Shown in pieces: positions 26,824 through 37,030 of a DNA stretch of 64,000 nt. Positions within the stretch are counted from its first letter, which is position 1. Each line of letters begins with the position of its first letter. The position numbers and the translations under genes were made by a program. Under the pieces are notes generated by a model that made no database searches, was not told the origin of the DNA, and worked only from the letters and a program-made list of their open reading frames with translations. The stretch lies in contig NZ_CP095481.1 of the NCBI RefSeq assembly GCF_023023025.1, positions 1,364,001 through 1,428,000 on the forward strand. The letters are read 5' to 3'. The DNA comes from Amycolatopsis sp. WQ 127309. Its GTDB lineage: Bacteria > Actinomycetota > Actinomycetes > Mycobacteriales > Pseudonocardiaceae.

Positions 26824-27869
26824 TGCTGCGCGGGAGCGGCACCGCGCAAGGGCAGCACGGTGCCCTGGGTGGCGTCCTGGTTCGTCGCGAGGTTCATGCT
26901 CACAACATCCCACACGCCGTACCGGGGGTTGACGCGCAGCCCGCTCGGGCCCACGTAGGGCTGCAGGAGCCGGGTGCCGATGGCGGTCAGCTGCTCGTCG
27001 GTCGGCTTCTGCGCCTCCTGGTCCGCCGGCACGGCCTTGTCGGTGCCGCGGGTGCGGACGACGAAGACGTACCAGTCGGGCTTGGTCGGCATCCGCGCCT
27101 GGAACACGACGACGCTGTTCGCGGCGGAGCCGAACAACGCGGTCTGCGCCAGCGCGAGGTACTGCGAAGCGCCGAAGAGCTCGGTGAGCCCGGCGTCGGA
27201 GACGTCGCCGGGGGCCGGGCCGGGGCCGCCGGACTGCTGGGCCTGCTGCGCGGCCTGCGCCGCCTGGCTCGCCTGCTGGATGGCGCCCTGGATCTTGCCC
27301 GGGTCGTCGGCGAACTGCTTCGCGAGGTCGAACGCGCGGGCGCGGGCGTCCTTGTCGTTCGCGGCGGCCGCGCTGATCCCGACGTAGTCCGCGCCGACCG
27401 ACAGCTTCGGCAGGTACTTCTCGGCGAGCTGCTGCTCCAGGACGACGTCGCCGGCCGTCTCGTTCTTGTCGCGCAGCTTGGAGACGATCTCGGTGACGGC
27501 GACCTGGTCGCCCTGCCCGGTGTCGGTGACCGGGGCGGCGGACTCCTTCGCGGCGAGGCCGGCGATCTTCGCCTGGTCGGCGACGATGCCCTCCTGCTTC
27601 GCGGCGCGCAGGGTCAGCTCGTGGAGCACGGACTGCCGGATGATCTCCCGGCCGAGCAGGTCGATCTTGTGCTCACGCGCGAGCTTCTGCGCGTACGGCT
27701 GGTCCCGGACGGCCTGGTCGATCATCGACTGCACCTGGTCGAGGGAGACCGAGCGGTCGCCGACGATCACCGCACTGCCGACCTGACCGGGGCCCGCACC
27801 GCACCCGGCGAGCAGGAGAGCGCCGGCAACGACCGCCACCAGCGCGCGAGGGCGCCCCATGATCCGCAT
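26820..27869 (-). CDS. SurA N-terminal-like lipoprotein (secretion chaperone type)
   Basis: 349 aa, exported lipoprotein: signal ends in LLLAGC with Cys23. A SurA_N-type helical chaperone region follows (VGSAVIVGDRSVSLDQVQSMIDQAV...). A Gln/Ala-rich coiled segment (QQASQAAQAAQQAQQ) comes near residues 205-225. No parvulin active-site pattern is obvious, so peptidyl-prolyl isomerase activity is doubtful. Start ATG 27869 (GTG one codon earlier) with GAGAGGG upstream. It sits upstream of mazG as in related actinobacteria. Confidence 0.78.
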   Translation of the reverse strand: MRIMGRPRALVAVVAGALLLAGCGAGPGQVGSAVIVGDRSVSLDQVQSMIDQAVRDQPYAQKLAREHKIDLLGREIIRQSVLHELTLRAAKQEGIVADQAKIAGLAAKESAAPVTDTGQGDQVAVTEIVSKLRDKNETAGDVVLEQQLAEKYLPKLSVGADYVGISAAAANDKDARARAFDLAKQFADDPGKIQGAIQQASQAAQAAQQAQQSGGPGPAPGDVSDAGLTELFGASQYLALAQTALFGSAANSVVVFQARMPTKPDWYVFVVRTRGTDKAVPADQEAQKPTDEQLTAIGTRLLQPYVGPSGLRVNPRYGVWDVVSMNLATNQDATQGTVLPLRGAAPAQQ

Positions 27870-27946
27870 CACAGCGCATACCCTCTCACACCTTCGCGGC
27901 CGAAACGCAACACCCGTTCGGTTTCGCCGGGCGTACCGTCGTCGGC

Positions 27947-28354
27947 ATGGACCACTGGCTGACCATCGAGGTCTTCGATGGCGAGTCCACGGCTTCGTTG
28001 TGGCGGCTCGCCCGGGGTGACGCACTGACCGAAGCAGCACTGACGAACGGCGCCGAGCAGTGGGTGTGGCACGAACACCGCTGGGGCGTCGTGCTGGAGA
28101 TCGAATTCCGTTCCGAGGAGAGCCGCGACGCGTTCCGGGCGTTGCCGGTCGTGACGGCGGCGCTCGACGCCGTGCCCGATCCGGCGCGCGGGTTGCTGGT
28201 GTACCCGGGCCGCGGTGGCGGCGCGGGGACGCGCAACCCGCGCCGGCCACGGCCGAAGCCCATGTCGGACGCCGGCGCGGTGCCGGTGCCGGTCGAGCAG
28301 GTGCGGATGGGGCTGGCGAACCCGATGCCGCCGATGTTCAGCGAAGTCGGTTGA
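27947..28354 (+). CDS. Conserved hypothetical protein
   Basis: 135 aa, cytoplasmic. ATG 27947 has TACCGT 7 nt upstream and no ribosome site (leaderless pattern). The N-terminal about 85 residues look like a compact alpha-beta domain (WHEHRWGVVLEIEFRSEESRDAFRALP), reminiscent of a ferredoxin-like fold, followed by a basic Pro/Arg-rich linker. It is divergent from the SurA-like gene and ends 40 bp before the convergent mfd. No family recognised. Confidence 0.65.
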   Translation: MDHWLTIEVFDGESTASLWRLARGDALTEAALTNGAEQWVWHEHRWGVVLEIEFRSEESRDAFRALPVVTAALDAVPDPARGLLVYPGRGGGAGTRNPRRPRPKPMSDAGAVPVPVEQVRMGLANPMPPMFSEVG

Positions 28355-28393
28355 GCGACGGACGTCCGGTACGCAACCGGACGTCCGTTTCCC

Positions 28394-31300
28394 TTACACC
28401 GCCGCGGGTTTCTTCGTCAGCTGCGTCAGCAGCTTGGCGCACCAGCCGAGCAGCTCCTCGTCGCGCAGCGTCGGGGCGCCGATGCGGCCGCCCGCCGCGC
28501 CTTCCGTGGGCTTCGGCACCGACACGGTGTTCGTCACGGCCTTGAACATCGCCTTCGGGTACAGCCGCTTCAACCGGACCATCTGCGAGTCCTGCAGCGG
28601 CAGCGGCGCGAAGCGGATCGTGTTGCCCTGCACGGCCACCTCCGTCACGCCCGCCTCGCGGCAGGTGTGCCGGAACCGCGCCACCGCGAGCAGGCGGTTG
28701 ACCGGCGCCGGCGGCTGGCCGTAGCGGTCGATCAGCTCTTCGCGCACCGCGTCCAGGCCCTCGGTGTCCGGCGCCGCCGCGATCTTGCGGTACGCCTCTA
28801 GCCGCAGCCGCTCGCCCGGGATGTAGTCGTGCGGCAGGTGGGCGTCGATCGGGAGGTCGACGCGGACGTCGGCCAGCTCCTCGTCTTCCGTCGGCTCCGC
28901 GCCCGCGTGCCGGCGGAAGGCGTCGACCGCTTCGCCGACCAGCCGCACGTACAGGTCGAACCCGACACCGGCGATGTGCCCGGACTGCTCCGCGCCCAGG
29001 ATGTTGCCCGCGCCGCGGATCTCCAGGTCCTTCATCGCGACCGCCATGCCCGCGCCCAGCTCGGTGTTCTGGGCGATCGTCGCGAGCCGGTCGTGCGCCG
29101 TCTCCGTCAGCGGCGCCTCCGGCGGGTACAGGAAGTACGCGTACCCGCGCTCGCGACCACGCCCGACGCGGCCGCGCAGCTGGTGCAGCTGCGCCAGCCC
29201 GAGCAGGTCGCCGCGCTCGACCAGCAGCGTGTTCGCGTTCGAGATGTCCAGCCCGGTCTCGACGATCGTGGTGCACACCAGGACGTCGTACTCGTTCTCC
29301 CAGAAGCCCTGGATGATCTTTTCGAGCTTGTCCTCGTTCATCTGGCCGTGCGCGGTGACGACGCGCGCCTCCGGCACCAGCTCCCGGATGTGCCGCGCGG
29401 CCTTCTCGATCGACGAGACGCGGTTGTGGACGTAGAAGACCTGGCCGTCGCGCAGCAGCTCGCGGCGGATCGCGGCGCCGACCTGCTTGTCGTCGTACGA
29501 GCCGACGTAGGTCAGGATCGGGTGCCGGTCCTCCGGTGGCGTCAGGATCGTCGACATCTCGCGGATGCCGGCCAGCGACATCTCGAGCGTGCGCGGGATC
29601 GGCGTCGCCGACATCGTCAGGACGTCGACGTGCGTGCGCAGCGCCTTGATGTGCTCCTTGTGCTCGACGCCGAAGCGCTGCTCCTCGTCGACGATCACCA
29701 GACCGAGGTCCTTGTAGCGGATCCCGGTCTGCAGCAGGCGGTGCGTGCCGATGACGATGTCGACCTCGCCGCCGGCGAGCTGCTCCAGGATGATGTCCGA
29801 CTCGGTCTTGTTCGTGAACCGGGACAGGCCCTTGATCGTCACCGGGAACGAGCGCATCCGCTCGTGGAAGGTGTTGAGGTGCTGCTGGGCGAGCAGCGTC
29901 GTCGGGACGAGGACGGCGACCTGCTTGCCGTCCTGCACCGCTTTGAACGCGGCCCGCACGGCGATCTCCGTCTTGCCGTAGCCGACGTCGCCGCAGATCA
30001 CGCGGTCCATCGGGACGCCGCGCTGCATGTCCGACTTGACCTCGTCGATCGCGGCCAGCTGGTCGTTGGTCTCGGTGAACGGGAAGGCGTCTTCCAGCTC
30101 GCCCTGCCACGGCGTGTCCGGGCCGAACGCGTGCCCGGGCGCGGCCTGGCGCGCGGCGTAGAGCTGGACCAGCTCGGCGGCGATCTCCTTGACCGCCTTC
30201 TTGGCCCGTGCCTTGGTGTTCTTCCAGTCGGAGCCGCCGAGCTTGTTGAGCGTGGGCAGCTCGCCGCCGACGTACTTGGACACCTCGTCGAGCTGGTCGG
30301 TCGGGACGAACAGCCGGTCGCCGGGGTGGCCGCGCTTGGACGAGCCGTACTCCAGCAGCAGGTACTCGCGGGTCGCGCCGGCGACGGTGCGCTGCACCAT
30401 CTCGACGAACCGGCCGATGCCGTGCTGCTCGTGGACGACGTAGTCGCCGTTCTTGAGGGCCAGCGGGTCGACGGCGTTGCGCCGCCGCGACGGCATCTTG
30501 GTGGTGAGGTCCTTTGTGGACGTTCCGGCACCGGCGCCGCGGCCGGTGAGGTCGGCTTCCGACAGCACGACGAGGGCGCGCTCCGGCGAGACGAACCCTT
30601 CGGTGAGGGCGCCGCAGGTGACGGTGACCGTGCCGGGCGGGAGCGAGCCCGTGACGCCGTCACCCGCCAGCGACGCCGGGACGTCGGCACTCGAGAGCTG
30701 CTCGACGGCGCGGGCCGCGGTGCCCTGACCGGCGACGACGAGCACCGCCGTGCCGCCCGCCGCGGTGTGCGCGCGCAGGTCCGCCGTCGCGCGGTCGATC
30801 TCGCCGCGGTAGGCCGGCGCCGCCTCGACCGAGACGCGGTAGACGTCCGGGTCTTCGCTGGTCAGCTGGCTGAGCGTCCACCAGGTGCGCTTGGTGTCCT
30901 GCGCGTGGGACGCGATCCCCTCGAGCCCGCGGTAGGCGGACGAGCCGAGGTCGATCGGGGCCAGGCCGCCCGCCGCGGCCGTCGTCCAGGACGCTTCGAG
31001 GAACTCCTGGCCGGTGCGGACGAGGTCGGCGGCGCGGGCGCGGATCTTCTCCGGGTCGGTCAGCAGGACGTGGGTGCCGACCGGCATCGCGTCGGTGAGC
31101 AGCTCCAGCTCGCCTTCGCAGAGCACCGGGATGAGCGCTTCCATGCCCTCGACGGGGATGCCGTCGGCCAGCTTGGTGAGCATCTCCGACAGGTGCGCGT
31201 CGGCTTCGTAGGTCTTCGCCAGCTCCGCGGCCTTGTCCTTGACCGGCTGGGTGAGCAGCAGCTCACGGCACGGCGGCGCGGTGACGCGCGGGATCTCACC

Positions 31301-31963
31301 GGGCAGCGACCGCTGATCGGAGACGGCGAACGCGCGGATCTCGCTGACCTCGTCGCCCCAGAACTCGACCCGGACGGGGTGCTGCGCGGTCGGGCCGAAC
31401 AGGTCGAGGATGCCGCCGCGGACAGCGAACTCGCCGCGCTTCTCGACCATGTCGACGCGGGTGTAGGCCAGCTCGACCAGCCGTTCCAGCAGGGCGTCGA
31501 AGCTCTGCTCCTCGCCGACGACCAGGTCGACCGGGGCGAGCGAGCCGAGCCCGGGGGCCATCGGCTGGATCAGGCTGCGGACGGTGGCGACGACGACGCG
31601 CAGGTCGTCGGCCCCGGTCTTCAGCCGGTGCAGCACCTCCAGCCGCCGCCCGACGGTGTCGGCGCGGGGCGAGAGCCGCTCGTGGGGCAGGGTCTCCCAG
31701 GACGGGAAGTCGGCGACCCGGCTCGTGCCCAGCAGCGCGCCCAGCGCCGCGGTCAGCTCGTCGGCCTCCCGGCCGGTGGCGGTCACGACGAGCACGGGTT
31801 TCCCGGCGCCGTCGTCCGAGGCGAGGGCGCCGGCGACGAGCTGGCGCGCGGCGATCGGCCCTTGGAGTTCGAGCAGCGGCGCACCGGCGCGCTCGACCAC
31901 TCCACGCAGGGCCGGGTCGGGAAGTACGGCGGTGAGGAGTCCGGACAGTGAAGCGTTTGTCAC
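28394..31963 (-). CDS. mfd: Transcription-repair coupling factor
   Basis: 1189-aa DNA translocase that removes stalled RNA polymerase and recruits UvrA. The GTG at 31963 has TAGGCT 7 nt upstream and no ribosome site. Modules: UvrB-like damage-recognition region (about 1-350), RNA-polymerase-interacting CarD-like domain ([19 protein letters not shown], about 495-560), RecG-like helicase with Walker [18 protein letters not shown] and DEEQ box [11 protein letters not shown], motif [18 protein letters not shown], and the C-terminal TRCF domain. Full family length. Confidence 0.97.
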   Translation of the reverse strand: MTNASLSGLLTAVLPDPALRGVVERAGAPLLELQGPIAARQLVAGALASDDGAGKPVLVVTATGREADELTAALGALLGTSRVADFPSWETLPHERLSPRADTVGRRLEVLHRLKTGADDLRVVVATVRSLIQPMAPGLGSLAPVDLVVGEEQSFDALLERLVELAYTRVDMVEKRGEFAVRGGILDLFGPTAQHPVRVEFWGDEVSEIRAFAVSDQRSLPGEIPRVTAPPCRELLLTQPVKDKAAELAKTYEADAHLSEMLTKLADGIPVEGMEALIPVLCEGELELLTDAMPVGTHVLLTDPEKIRARAADLVRTGQEFLEASWTTAAAGGLAPIDLGSSAYRGLEGIASHAQDTKRTWWTLSQLTSEDPDVYRVSVEAAPAYRGEIDRATADLRAHTAAGGTAVLVVAGQGTAARAVEQLSSADVPASLAGDGVTGSLPPGTVTVTCGALTEGFVSPERALVVLSEADLTGRGAGAGTSTKDLTTKMPSRRRNAVDPLALKNGDYVVHEQHGIGRFVEMVQRTVAGATREYLLLEYGSSKRGHPGDRLFVPTDQLDEVSKYVGGELPTLNKLGGSDWKNTKARAKKAVKEIAAELVQLYAARQAAPGHAFGPDTPWQGELEDAFPFTETNDQLAAIDEVKSDMQRGVPMDRVICGDVGYGKTEIAVRAAFKAVQDGKQVAVLVPTTLLAQQHLNTFHERMRSFPVTIKGLSRFTNKTESDIILEQLAGGEVDIVIGTHRLLQTGIRYKDLGLVIVDEEQRFGVEHKEHIKALRTHVDVLTMSATPIPRTLEMSLAGIREMSTILTPPEDRHPILTYVGSYDDKQVGAAIRRELLRDGQVFYVHNRVSSIEKAARHIRELVPEARVVTAHGQMNEDKLEKIIQGFWENEYDVLVCTTIVETGLDISNANTLLVERGDLLGLAQLHQLRGRVGRGRERGYAYFLYPPEAPLTETAHDRLATIAQNTELGAGMAVAMKDLEIRGAGNILGAEQSGHIAGVGFDLYVRLVGEAVDAFRRHAGAEPTEDEELADVRVDLPIDAHLPHDYIPGERLRLEAYRKIAAAPDTEGLDAVREELIDRYGQPPAPVNRLLAVARFRHTCREAGVTEVAVQGNTIRFAPLPLQDSQMVRLKRLYPKAMFKAVTNTVSVPKPTEGAAGGRIGAPTLRDEELLGWCAKLLTQLTKKPAAV

Positions 31964-31973
31964 GGTCCCCAGC

Positions 31974-32600
31974 CTACGTGCCACCACCGACAGGTTTCCG
32001 ATCACCGCTGGCCGCGCGGGTGCCCGGAGCCGGTCGGCGCGCGGGCCGGGATCGACGGCCGCGGGGCACCGGTGCCTGGTCGTGGCGGCCCGCGAACCGC
32101 CGGACCACCTCCTCGGCCAGGTCGCCCAGCGCCCGCAGGTCGACCCAGGTGGCGTTGAGCCGCCGGCAGTGCTCGGCGCGGCCGTCCCACGGCTCCGGCG
32201 GGAGCCGCACGACCGGGCCGGACCCCGCCGCGTCGTCCAGCATGAAGTGGTGGGTCCGGCCCGGTCCGCCGACGGTGACCAGCCCGAAGTCGTGGACGAG
32301 CGAGCAGCGCAGGGCGTAGAGCGCCTCCCGTTCCGGTTCACCCACCCGGGGCGCGAACTGCCGCAGCGCCCGGACGACCGGCGGGCCGGGCGCCCGGCAG
32401 GCGCTCCCCACCTGGTCGACCAGCAGCAGGTAGCCGACGGCCCCCAGCCAGTTCCCGCTCAGCGCCGCTTTGCCCGGCTCGATCCGGCCGGTTTCGCGGT
32501 CGCGGCCGGTCGCCCGGCGCGCCTCGCGCAGCACGGCGGTCAGGCGGCAGGCCGGGACCGCCGGCAGCGGCTGCCGCGCCGACCAGTTCACCTTCGCCAT
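31974..32600 (-). CDS. Uncharacterised protein with a possible HEPN-like motif
   Basis: 208 aa from ATG 32600; its TAG at 31974-31976 coincides with the predicted -10 of mfd. It contains [19 protein letters not shown]; the RCSLVH segment fits the R-polar-xxx-H pattern of HEPN ribonucleases, and the surrounding helices ([14 protein letters not shown]) are compatible. The C-terminus is Arg/Pro-rich. It lies 29 bp downstream of the LLM oxidoreductase gene. Function unknown; the HEPN suggestion rests on one short motif. Confidence 0.6.
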   Translation of the reverse strand: MAKVNWSARQPLPAVPACRLTAVLREARRATGRDRETGRIEPGKAALSGNWLGAVGYLLLVDQVGSACRAPGPPVVRALRQFAPRVGEPEREALYALRCSLVHDFGLVTVGGPGRTHHFMLDDAAGSGPVVRLPPEPWDGRAEHCRRLNATWVDLRALGDLAEEVVRRFAGRHDQAPVPRGRRSRPARRPAPGTRAASGDRKPVGGGT

Positions 32601-32629
32601 GCCGATGAGTCGGTGCCGCCCCGCCCGCG

Positions 32630-33550
32630 TTACGCGGCCCGCAGTTCCGCCGCCACCTCCGCCAGCCGCGGCAGCTGCTCGTCGAAGACCTTCGGCTCGG
32701 TGCTCGCGACCCGCAGCAGCACGTGCTCGGCGCCGGCGTACTCGCGCAGTTGCGACGCCACCTCCGCGGCCGAGCCCGTGACCTGCATCTGGATGCGCTG
32801 GACGAAGTCCGCGGGCATGCCGTAGTTGCGCCGGCAGTACTCCTCCAGCAGCGCCGTCCCGCGATCGGCGTCGTCCTCGACCAGGACCGTCGCGAACAGC
32901 GCCGGGGTCACCGGCCGCGACGCCGTCGCGCGGATCCCGGCCAGCCCGGCGGCGTAGTCCGCGGGGTCGGGCGGGTACGGGAGCCAGCCGTCGTAGAACC
33001 GGCCGGCGCGCTCCAGCGCCCCCGGCGTGTGCGCCGCCAGCCACACCGGCGGGCCGCCCGGGCGCGCGGGCGCCGGGAACACCGGCAGGGAGCCGTAGTC
33101 CAGCACCGGCCCGTGGAACGACGTCTCGCCGCGCCACGCGGCCCGCCACAGCGCCACGATGTCGTCCAGCCGCGCGCGCCGGCGGGCCCACGGGACGCCG
33201 GTGAACGCGAACTCCGGCTCGCTCCGCCCGGCGAACCCGGCGCCGACGGCCACCGTGAGCCGGCCGCCGCTGAGCAGGTCGAGGCTCAGCAGCTGGTTCG
33301 CCGTCAGGAGCGGGTCGCGCAGCGCCGGGAGCAGCGACGCCGTCCCGAGCGTGACGCGGGACGTGCGGGCCGCGAACGCGCCCAGGATGGTCAGCGCGTC
33401 GATCGGGGCGCGGGCGAGCGTGTCGCCCACCCACACCGAGTCGAGGCCGAGGCGTTCGGCCTCGACGGCGGTCTCGACCAGTTCGGGCGCGGTCCGCCCG
33501 GCGTCGAGGATGGGCTGGTAGGTCGGGACGACCAGGCCGTATTTCGTCAT
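32630..33550 (-). CDS. LLM-class flavin/F420-dependent oxidoreductase
   Basis: 306-aa TIM-barrel luciferase-like monooxygenase. Family features: ETAVEAERLGLDSVWVGDTL at the start, RVTLGTASLLPALRDPLLTANQLLSLDLLSGGRLTVAVGAG for the cofactor region, and PVWLAAHTPGALERAGRFYDGWLPY later. FMN versus F420 cannot be told. CAGGCT lies 6 nt upstream of ATG 33550 without ribosome site. Divergent from the XRE regulator at 33625, which may control it. Confidence 0.85.
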   Translation of the reverse strand: MTKYGLVVPTYQPILDAGRTAPELVETAVEAERLGLDSVWVGDTLARAPIDALTILGAFAARTSRVTLGTASLLPALRDPLLTANQLLSLDLLSGGRLTVAVGAGFAGRSEPEFAFTGVPWARRRARLDDIVALWRAAWRGETSFHGPVLDYGSLPVFPAPARPGGPPVWLAAHTPGALERAGRFYDGWLPYPPDPADYAAGLAGIRATASRPVTPALFATVLVEDDADRGTALLEEYCRRNYGMPADFVQRIQMQVTGSAAEVASQLREYAGAEHVLLRVASTEPKVFDEQLPRLAEVAAELRAA

Positions 33551-33624
33551 GCCGCAAGCCTGTTCGCACCGGGGTATGGGCTCAATTCCTCGCGGGGAAT
33601 GGCGCGGACCGCGATGATGGTCGG

Positions 33625-34401
33625 GTGAACTTCGGAACGGCGCTCAAGGACTGGCGGATACGGCGGCACCTCAGCCAGCTCGACCTGGCGTTGCGCGCCG
33701 GGACGACGCAACGGCACGTGAGCTTCATGGAGAGCGGGCGCTCGCTCCCCGGCCGCGGGATGGTGCTGCGCGTCGCCGAGTCGCTGGAACTGCCGCTGCG
33801 CGAACGCAACGGCCTGCTCTACGCCGCCGGCTTCGCGCCCTCGTACCCGGAAACGCGGCTCGATTCCCCGGCGATCAAGCCGGTCCTCGACGGCCTGCGG
33901 CGGCTGCTCGACGGCCATCGCCCCTACCCGGCGATCGTCGTCGACCGCTACGGCGTGCTGGTCGCGCAGAACGACGCGTTCGGCCTGCTCACCGAGGGCG
34001 TCGCGCCGGAGCTGCTGGCGGAGCCGGTGGACACGCTGCGGCTCGCGCTGCACCCCGAGGGTATGGCGCCGCGCGTGCGCAACCTCGACGACTGGGCGCG
34101 CCACATCCTCGAGCGCATCCGCAACGACCTCGCGCGCAACCCCGACGACCGGCTGGCCGCGCAGCTCGCCGAGCTCCAGTCGTACCTGCCACCGGCGTCC
34201 CCGCCGGCCCCGGACCACCTGGGGTTCGCGGTCCCGGTCCGGCTGTCCACTTCGGTCGGTGAGCTGCGGCTGATCACCGCGATCACGACGTTCGCGACCG
34301 CGGCCGACGTCACGGTGTCGGAGCTGAAGCTGGAGACCTTCCTGCCGGCGGACGCCGAAACCGCGGAAGCCCTGCTTCAGACGGCCGACGCCGTCAGCTG
34401 A
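33625..34401 (+). CDS. XRE-family regulator with MmyB-like ligand domain
   Basis: 258 aa. N-terminal HTH_3: GTALKDWRIRRHLSQLDLALRAGTTQRHVSFMESGRSLPGRGMVLRVAESL (about 4-55). The C-terminal MmyB-like PAS-type domain includes YPAIVVDRYGVLVAQNDAF and the late VSELKLETFLPADAETAEALL. Proteins of this type often sit divergently from a dehydrogenase or LLM gene and regulate it, as here. GTG 33625 with GATGAT 6 nt upstream: likely leaderless. Its 3' end overlaps a convergent small gene. Confidence 0.88.
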   Translation: MNFGTALKDWRIRRHLSQLDLALRAGTTQRHVSFMESGRSLPGRGMVLRVAESLELPLRERNGLLYAAGFAPSYPETRLDSPAIKPVLDGLRRLLDGHRPYPAIVVDRYGVLVAQNDAFGLLTEGVAPELLAEPVDTLRLALHPEGMAPRVRNLDDWARHILERIRNDLARNPDDRLAAQLAELQSYLPPASPPAPDHLGFAVPVRLSTSVGELRLITAITTFATAADVTVSELKLETFLPADAETAEALLQTADAVS

Positions 34402-34556
34402 CCGACCAGCAGTTCCGCGCCCGCCCACAGCACCGCCGACAACGTCGGGAGCACGATTCCCGGCAGCAGCGCGGTTTCCGCCGTGATCAGCAGGCCGCAA
34501 ACCGGGTAGACGACCACCGCGGGCGCGTCAAGCAGTGGCCGCAGCAGGCTGTCCAC
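34377..34556 (-). CDS. 59-aa membrane peptide resembling a DedA N-terminus
   Basis: Short frame starting at GTG 34556 behind a good GGGGAGG site with 7-nt spacing, inside the 3' end of the methyltransferase gene. The product has two hydrophobic stretches (VVVYPVCGLLI and GIVLPTLSAVLWAGAELLV). The piece ETALLPGIVLP recalls the LPG re-entrant loop at the N-terminus of DedA membrane proteins, which are about 200 residues. It may be a relic or a genuine mini-protein. It overlaps the convergent XRE gene by 25 bp. Confidence 0.4.
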   Translation of the reverse strand: MDSLLRPLLDAPAVVVYPVCGLLITAETALLPGIVLPTLSAVLWAGAELLVGQLTASAV

Positions 34557-35124
34557 GCCAGGTCCTCCCCACGCTCACCGGCAGCGCCGCGCGGTAGACG
34601 AACGCCGGCGGCAGGTTCCCCCACACGACCGGAGTGCGCTCTACGACAGCGAAGCGGCTTCGCAGGGACGCGGCGAAGCGGCGCGCGGGTGGCGTCCAGG
34701 CCGCGTGGGCGTACGCGAACGTCGTGAACCGGCCGTTCGCGGCGAGCGACGCCATGACCGCGTCGAGGATGCGGTGCTGCCGCTCGGCGGTCATGGCCGT
34801 CCACGGCAGACCGGACACGACGACGTCGAACTGTGCGGCGGCAAGGTGTTCCGCCGAGCCGGTCACGACGTCGACCTGCGGGAACCGATCCCGCAGCGCG
34901 TCCGCGAAACGCGGGTTGATCTCTACGGCCGTGAAGCACGCTTCGGGGCGAAGCAGCGCGAGGACGGCTTCGGTGAAGACGCCGGTGCCCGGCCCCAGTT
35001 CGGCGACGCGGGCCGCGCGTTCCAGGCCGAGGCCCGCCGTCATCGTCTCGGCGAGCCGCGGCGAACTGGCCGCGATCGCGCCCGTCAGCATCGGGTGGCG
35101 GAGGAATTCGCTGGTGATCGACAT
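34528..35124 (-). CDS. Class I SAM-dependent methyltransferase, PmtA-like
   Basis: 198 aa. Rossmann motif I AELGPGTGVFTEAVLALL and acidic motif II CFTAVEINPRF are intact; motif IV appears as FDVVVSGLPWTAM, in place of the usual D/N-PP-Y. The sequence EFLRHPMLTGAIAASSPRLAETM at the start resembles phosphatidylethanolamine N-methyltransferases of the PmtA type. TAACGT lies 7 nt upstream of ATG 35124 without ribosome site. Divergent from the histidine kinase gene. Confidence 0.75.
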   Translation of the reverse strand: MSITSEFLRHPMLTGAIAASSPRLAETMTAGLGLERAARVAELGPGTGVFTEAVLALLRPEACFTAVEINPRFADALRDRFPQVDVVTGSAEHLAAAQFDVVVSGLPWTAMTAERQHRILDAVMASLAANGRFTTFAYAHAAWTPPARRFAASLRSRFAVVERTPVVWGNLPPAFVYRAALPVSVGRTWRGQPAAATA

Positions 35125-35255
35125 GATCCCGACGTTAGGAACGGCGGACGTGGCCGCGAATCCGCCGGATCGGCCGCGCGTGTCCTCCCGGAGGAGGACG
35201 AGGTCGGACCGGAGGAAGGACGCCACGGGCCCGGCGCCCGCGTTACGTTCGGTCC

Positions 35256-36374
35256 GTGGAACGACTGGTGATGTGGGTGCGGCGGCACCGGTGGACGGTG
35301 GACCTGCCGCTGTACGCCGTGTTCGTCTCCCTGGCGCCCAACTGGAACGGGCCCGCGCCGTGGTCCACCCGCGCGATCCCGATGCTGTTCCTGCTGCCGC
35401 TGCTGGTGCGGCGCCGCTACCCGCGGCTCGCCGCGGCGCTGATCATCGCCGGGGCCACGGCGGCCTACACGAACGAGATCTGGGCGTTCGACCGCGGCCG
35501 CGCCGAACTGAGCATGGCCGTGGTGCTGTTCACCCTCGTGAAGCTGGGCGACCGGCGGTTCGGCGCGCTGATCGCCGCCTGCGTCGTCGCCCTCGACGTC
35601 ATGTGGGGCTTCACCTGGGGCACGTACTCCGACAACCCGACCCTCACGGTCGTCGGGACCCTCCCGCTGCACATCGCCGCCTGGGCGCTCGGGGAGTTCT
35701 TCCACGCCAAGGAACAGCTCACCGCGGCGGAGGGGAAACGCGTCGACGCCCAGACCCGCGCGGTCGCCGCCGAGGAGCGCGCGCGGATCGCGCGGGAGCT
35801 GCACGACGTCCTCGCGCACAGCATGAGCGTGATCGTGCTGAACGCCGAGGGCGCGAAGCTCGCCCGCCACCGCGACCCCGCCGTCGTCGACCGCACGCTC
35901 GACACCATCAGCCGCACCGGCCGCGACGCGCTCGCCGAGCTGCGGCGGCTCCTCGACGTCCTGCACGCCGGCCCGGCCGCGCGCAGCCCGCAGCCGACCG
36001 TGGCGGAGCTGCGCGAGCTCGTCGAGCAGTCCGGGCGTGCGGTCAGTCTCGACGTCACCGGCGACCCGGGCGGCCTGCCCGCGAGCGCCGCGCTGCAGGC
36101 GTACCGGATCGTCCAGGAGGCCCTGACCAACATGATCAAGCACGCCCCGGCCGACGCGACCGGCCGCGTCGAAGTCGCCTTCGGGCCCCGCGAAACCCGG
36201 ATCGAGGTGACGAACACCGGCGGCGGCGCCGCGCCTTCGCCACCGCTGCCGTCGTCCGGCCGCGGGCTGGCGGGGATGCGCCAGCGCGTCGAGATGTACC
36301 ACGGCGAGCTGACGACCGGGCCACTCGCCGACGGCGGCTACCGGGTGCGCGCGAGCCTGGTGGTCGGGCCGTGA
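35256..36374 (+). CDS. Sensor histidine kinase (HisKA_3 type)
   Basis: 372 aa. About four to five N-terminal membrane helices (residues 15-150) lead into the HisKA_3 phosphoacceptor segment ERARIARELHDVLAHSMSVI (His near 186). The GHKL ATPase domain carries EALTNMIKHAP (N box) and GRGLAGMRQRVEMYHGELTTG (G box). GTG 35256 has TACGTT 6 nt upstream, so probably leaderless. It overlaps the response regulator start by 4 bp (GTGA). Signal unknown. Confidence 0.9.
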   Translation: MERLVMWVRRHRWTVDLPLYAVFVSLAPNWNGPAPWSTRAIPMLFLLPLLVRRRYPRLAAALIIAGATAAYTNEIWAFDRGRAELSMAVVLFTLVKLGDRRFGALIAACVVALDVMWGFTWGTYSDNPTLTVVGTLPLHIAAWALGEFFHAKEQLTAAEGKRVDAQTRAVAAEERARIARELHDVLAHSMSVIVLNAEGAKLARHRDPAVVDRTLDTISRTGRDALAELRRLLDVLHAGPAARSPQPTVAELRELVEQSGRAVSLDVTGDPGGLPASAALQAYRIVQEALTNMIKHAPADATGRVEVAFGPRETRIEVTNTGGGAAPSPPLPSSGRGLAGMRQRVEMYHGELTTGPLADGGYRVRASLVVGP

Positions 36375-37027
36375 GCGTGCGGGTGCTGCTCTGCGACGAC
36401 CAGGAGCTGGTGCGGGTCGGGCTGCGGATGATCGTCGAGAGCCAAGAGGACCTCGTGGTCGTGGGCGAGGCGGCCAACGGCGAGGAGGCCGTCGCGAAGG
36501 CCCGGGAGCTGCGGCCGGACCTCGTGCTGATGGACGTCCGGATGCCGGTGCTCGACGGCGTCGCGGCGACCGGGCGGATCTGCGCGGAGCTGCCGGACAC
36601 GCGCGTCCTGATCATCACGACGTTCGACCTCGACGAGTACGCCTACGCCGCGTTGCGCGCCGGAGCCAGCGGGTTCCTGGTGAAGGACGCGCCGTCGGAA
36701 GAGATGCTCGTCGCGGTCCGGGGCGTGCTGCGCGGCGACGCGATGGTCGCGCCGTCGGTCACCCGGCGGCTGCTCGACCGGTACCTCGACCGCCGCCACG
36801 ACGCGGTGGACGTCGCGAAGCTCGACGTCCTGACCGAGCGCGAGAAGGACGTGCTGGGCCTGATCGCGCGCGGGCTGTCCAACGGCGAGATCGCCGGGAA
36901 GCTGTACATCGGCGAGACGACCGTGAAGACGCACGTCGGCCGGATCCTCGGCAAGCTGCGGCTGCGTGACCGGGTGCACGCGGTGGTGTTCGCCTACGAG
37001 TCCGGCTTGGTGCAACCGGGGGCGTAA
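36371..37027 (+). CDS. NarL/LuxR-family response regulator
   Basis: 218 aa. Receiver domain with acidic pocket LLCDDQE, phospho-acceptor Asp in PDLVLMDVRMP near residue 54, and Lys in GFLVKDAP. C-terminal LuxR-type HTH: LTEREKDVLGLIARGLSNGEIAGKLYIGETTVKTHVGRILGKL. Partner of the kinase at 35256-36374, translated from an overlapping GTG. Target genes unknown; the adjacent hydrolase and dehydrogenase are candidates. Confidence 0.92.
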   Translation: MSVRVLLCDDQELVRVGLRMIVESQEDLVVVGEAANGEEAVAKARELRPDLVLMDVRMPVLDGVAATGRICAELPDTRVLIITTFDLDEYAYAALRAGASGFLVKDAPSEEMLVAVRGVLRGDAMVAPSVTRRLLDRYLDRRHDAVDVAKLDVLTEREKDVLGLIARGLSNGEIAGKLYIGETTVKTHVGRILGKLRLRDRVHAVVFAYESGLVQPGA

Positions 37028-37030
37028 AAC

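Noticed and set aside
28829..31951. 1040-codon frame antisense to mfd
   Set aside because: Shadow of mfd; low-complexity composition and no start signal.
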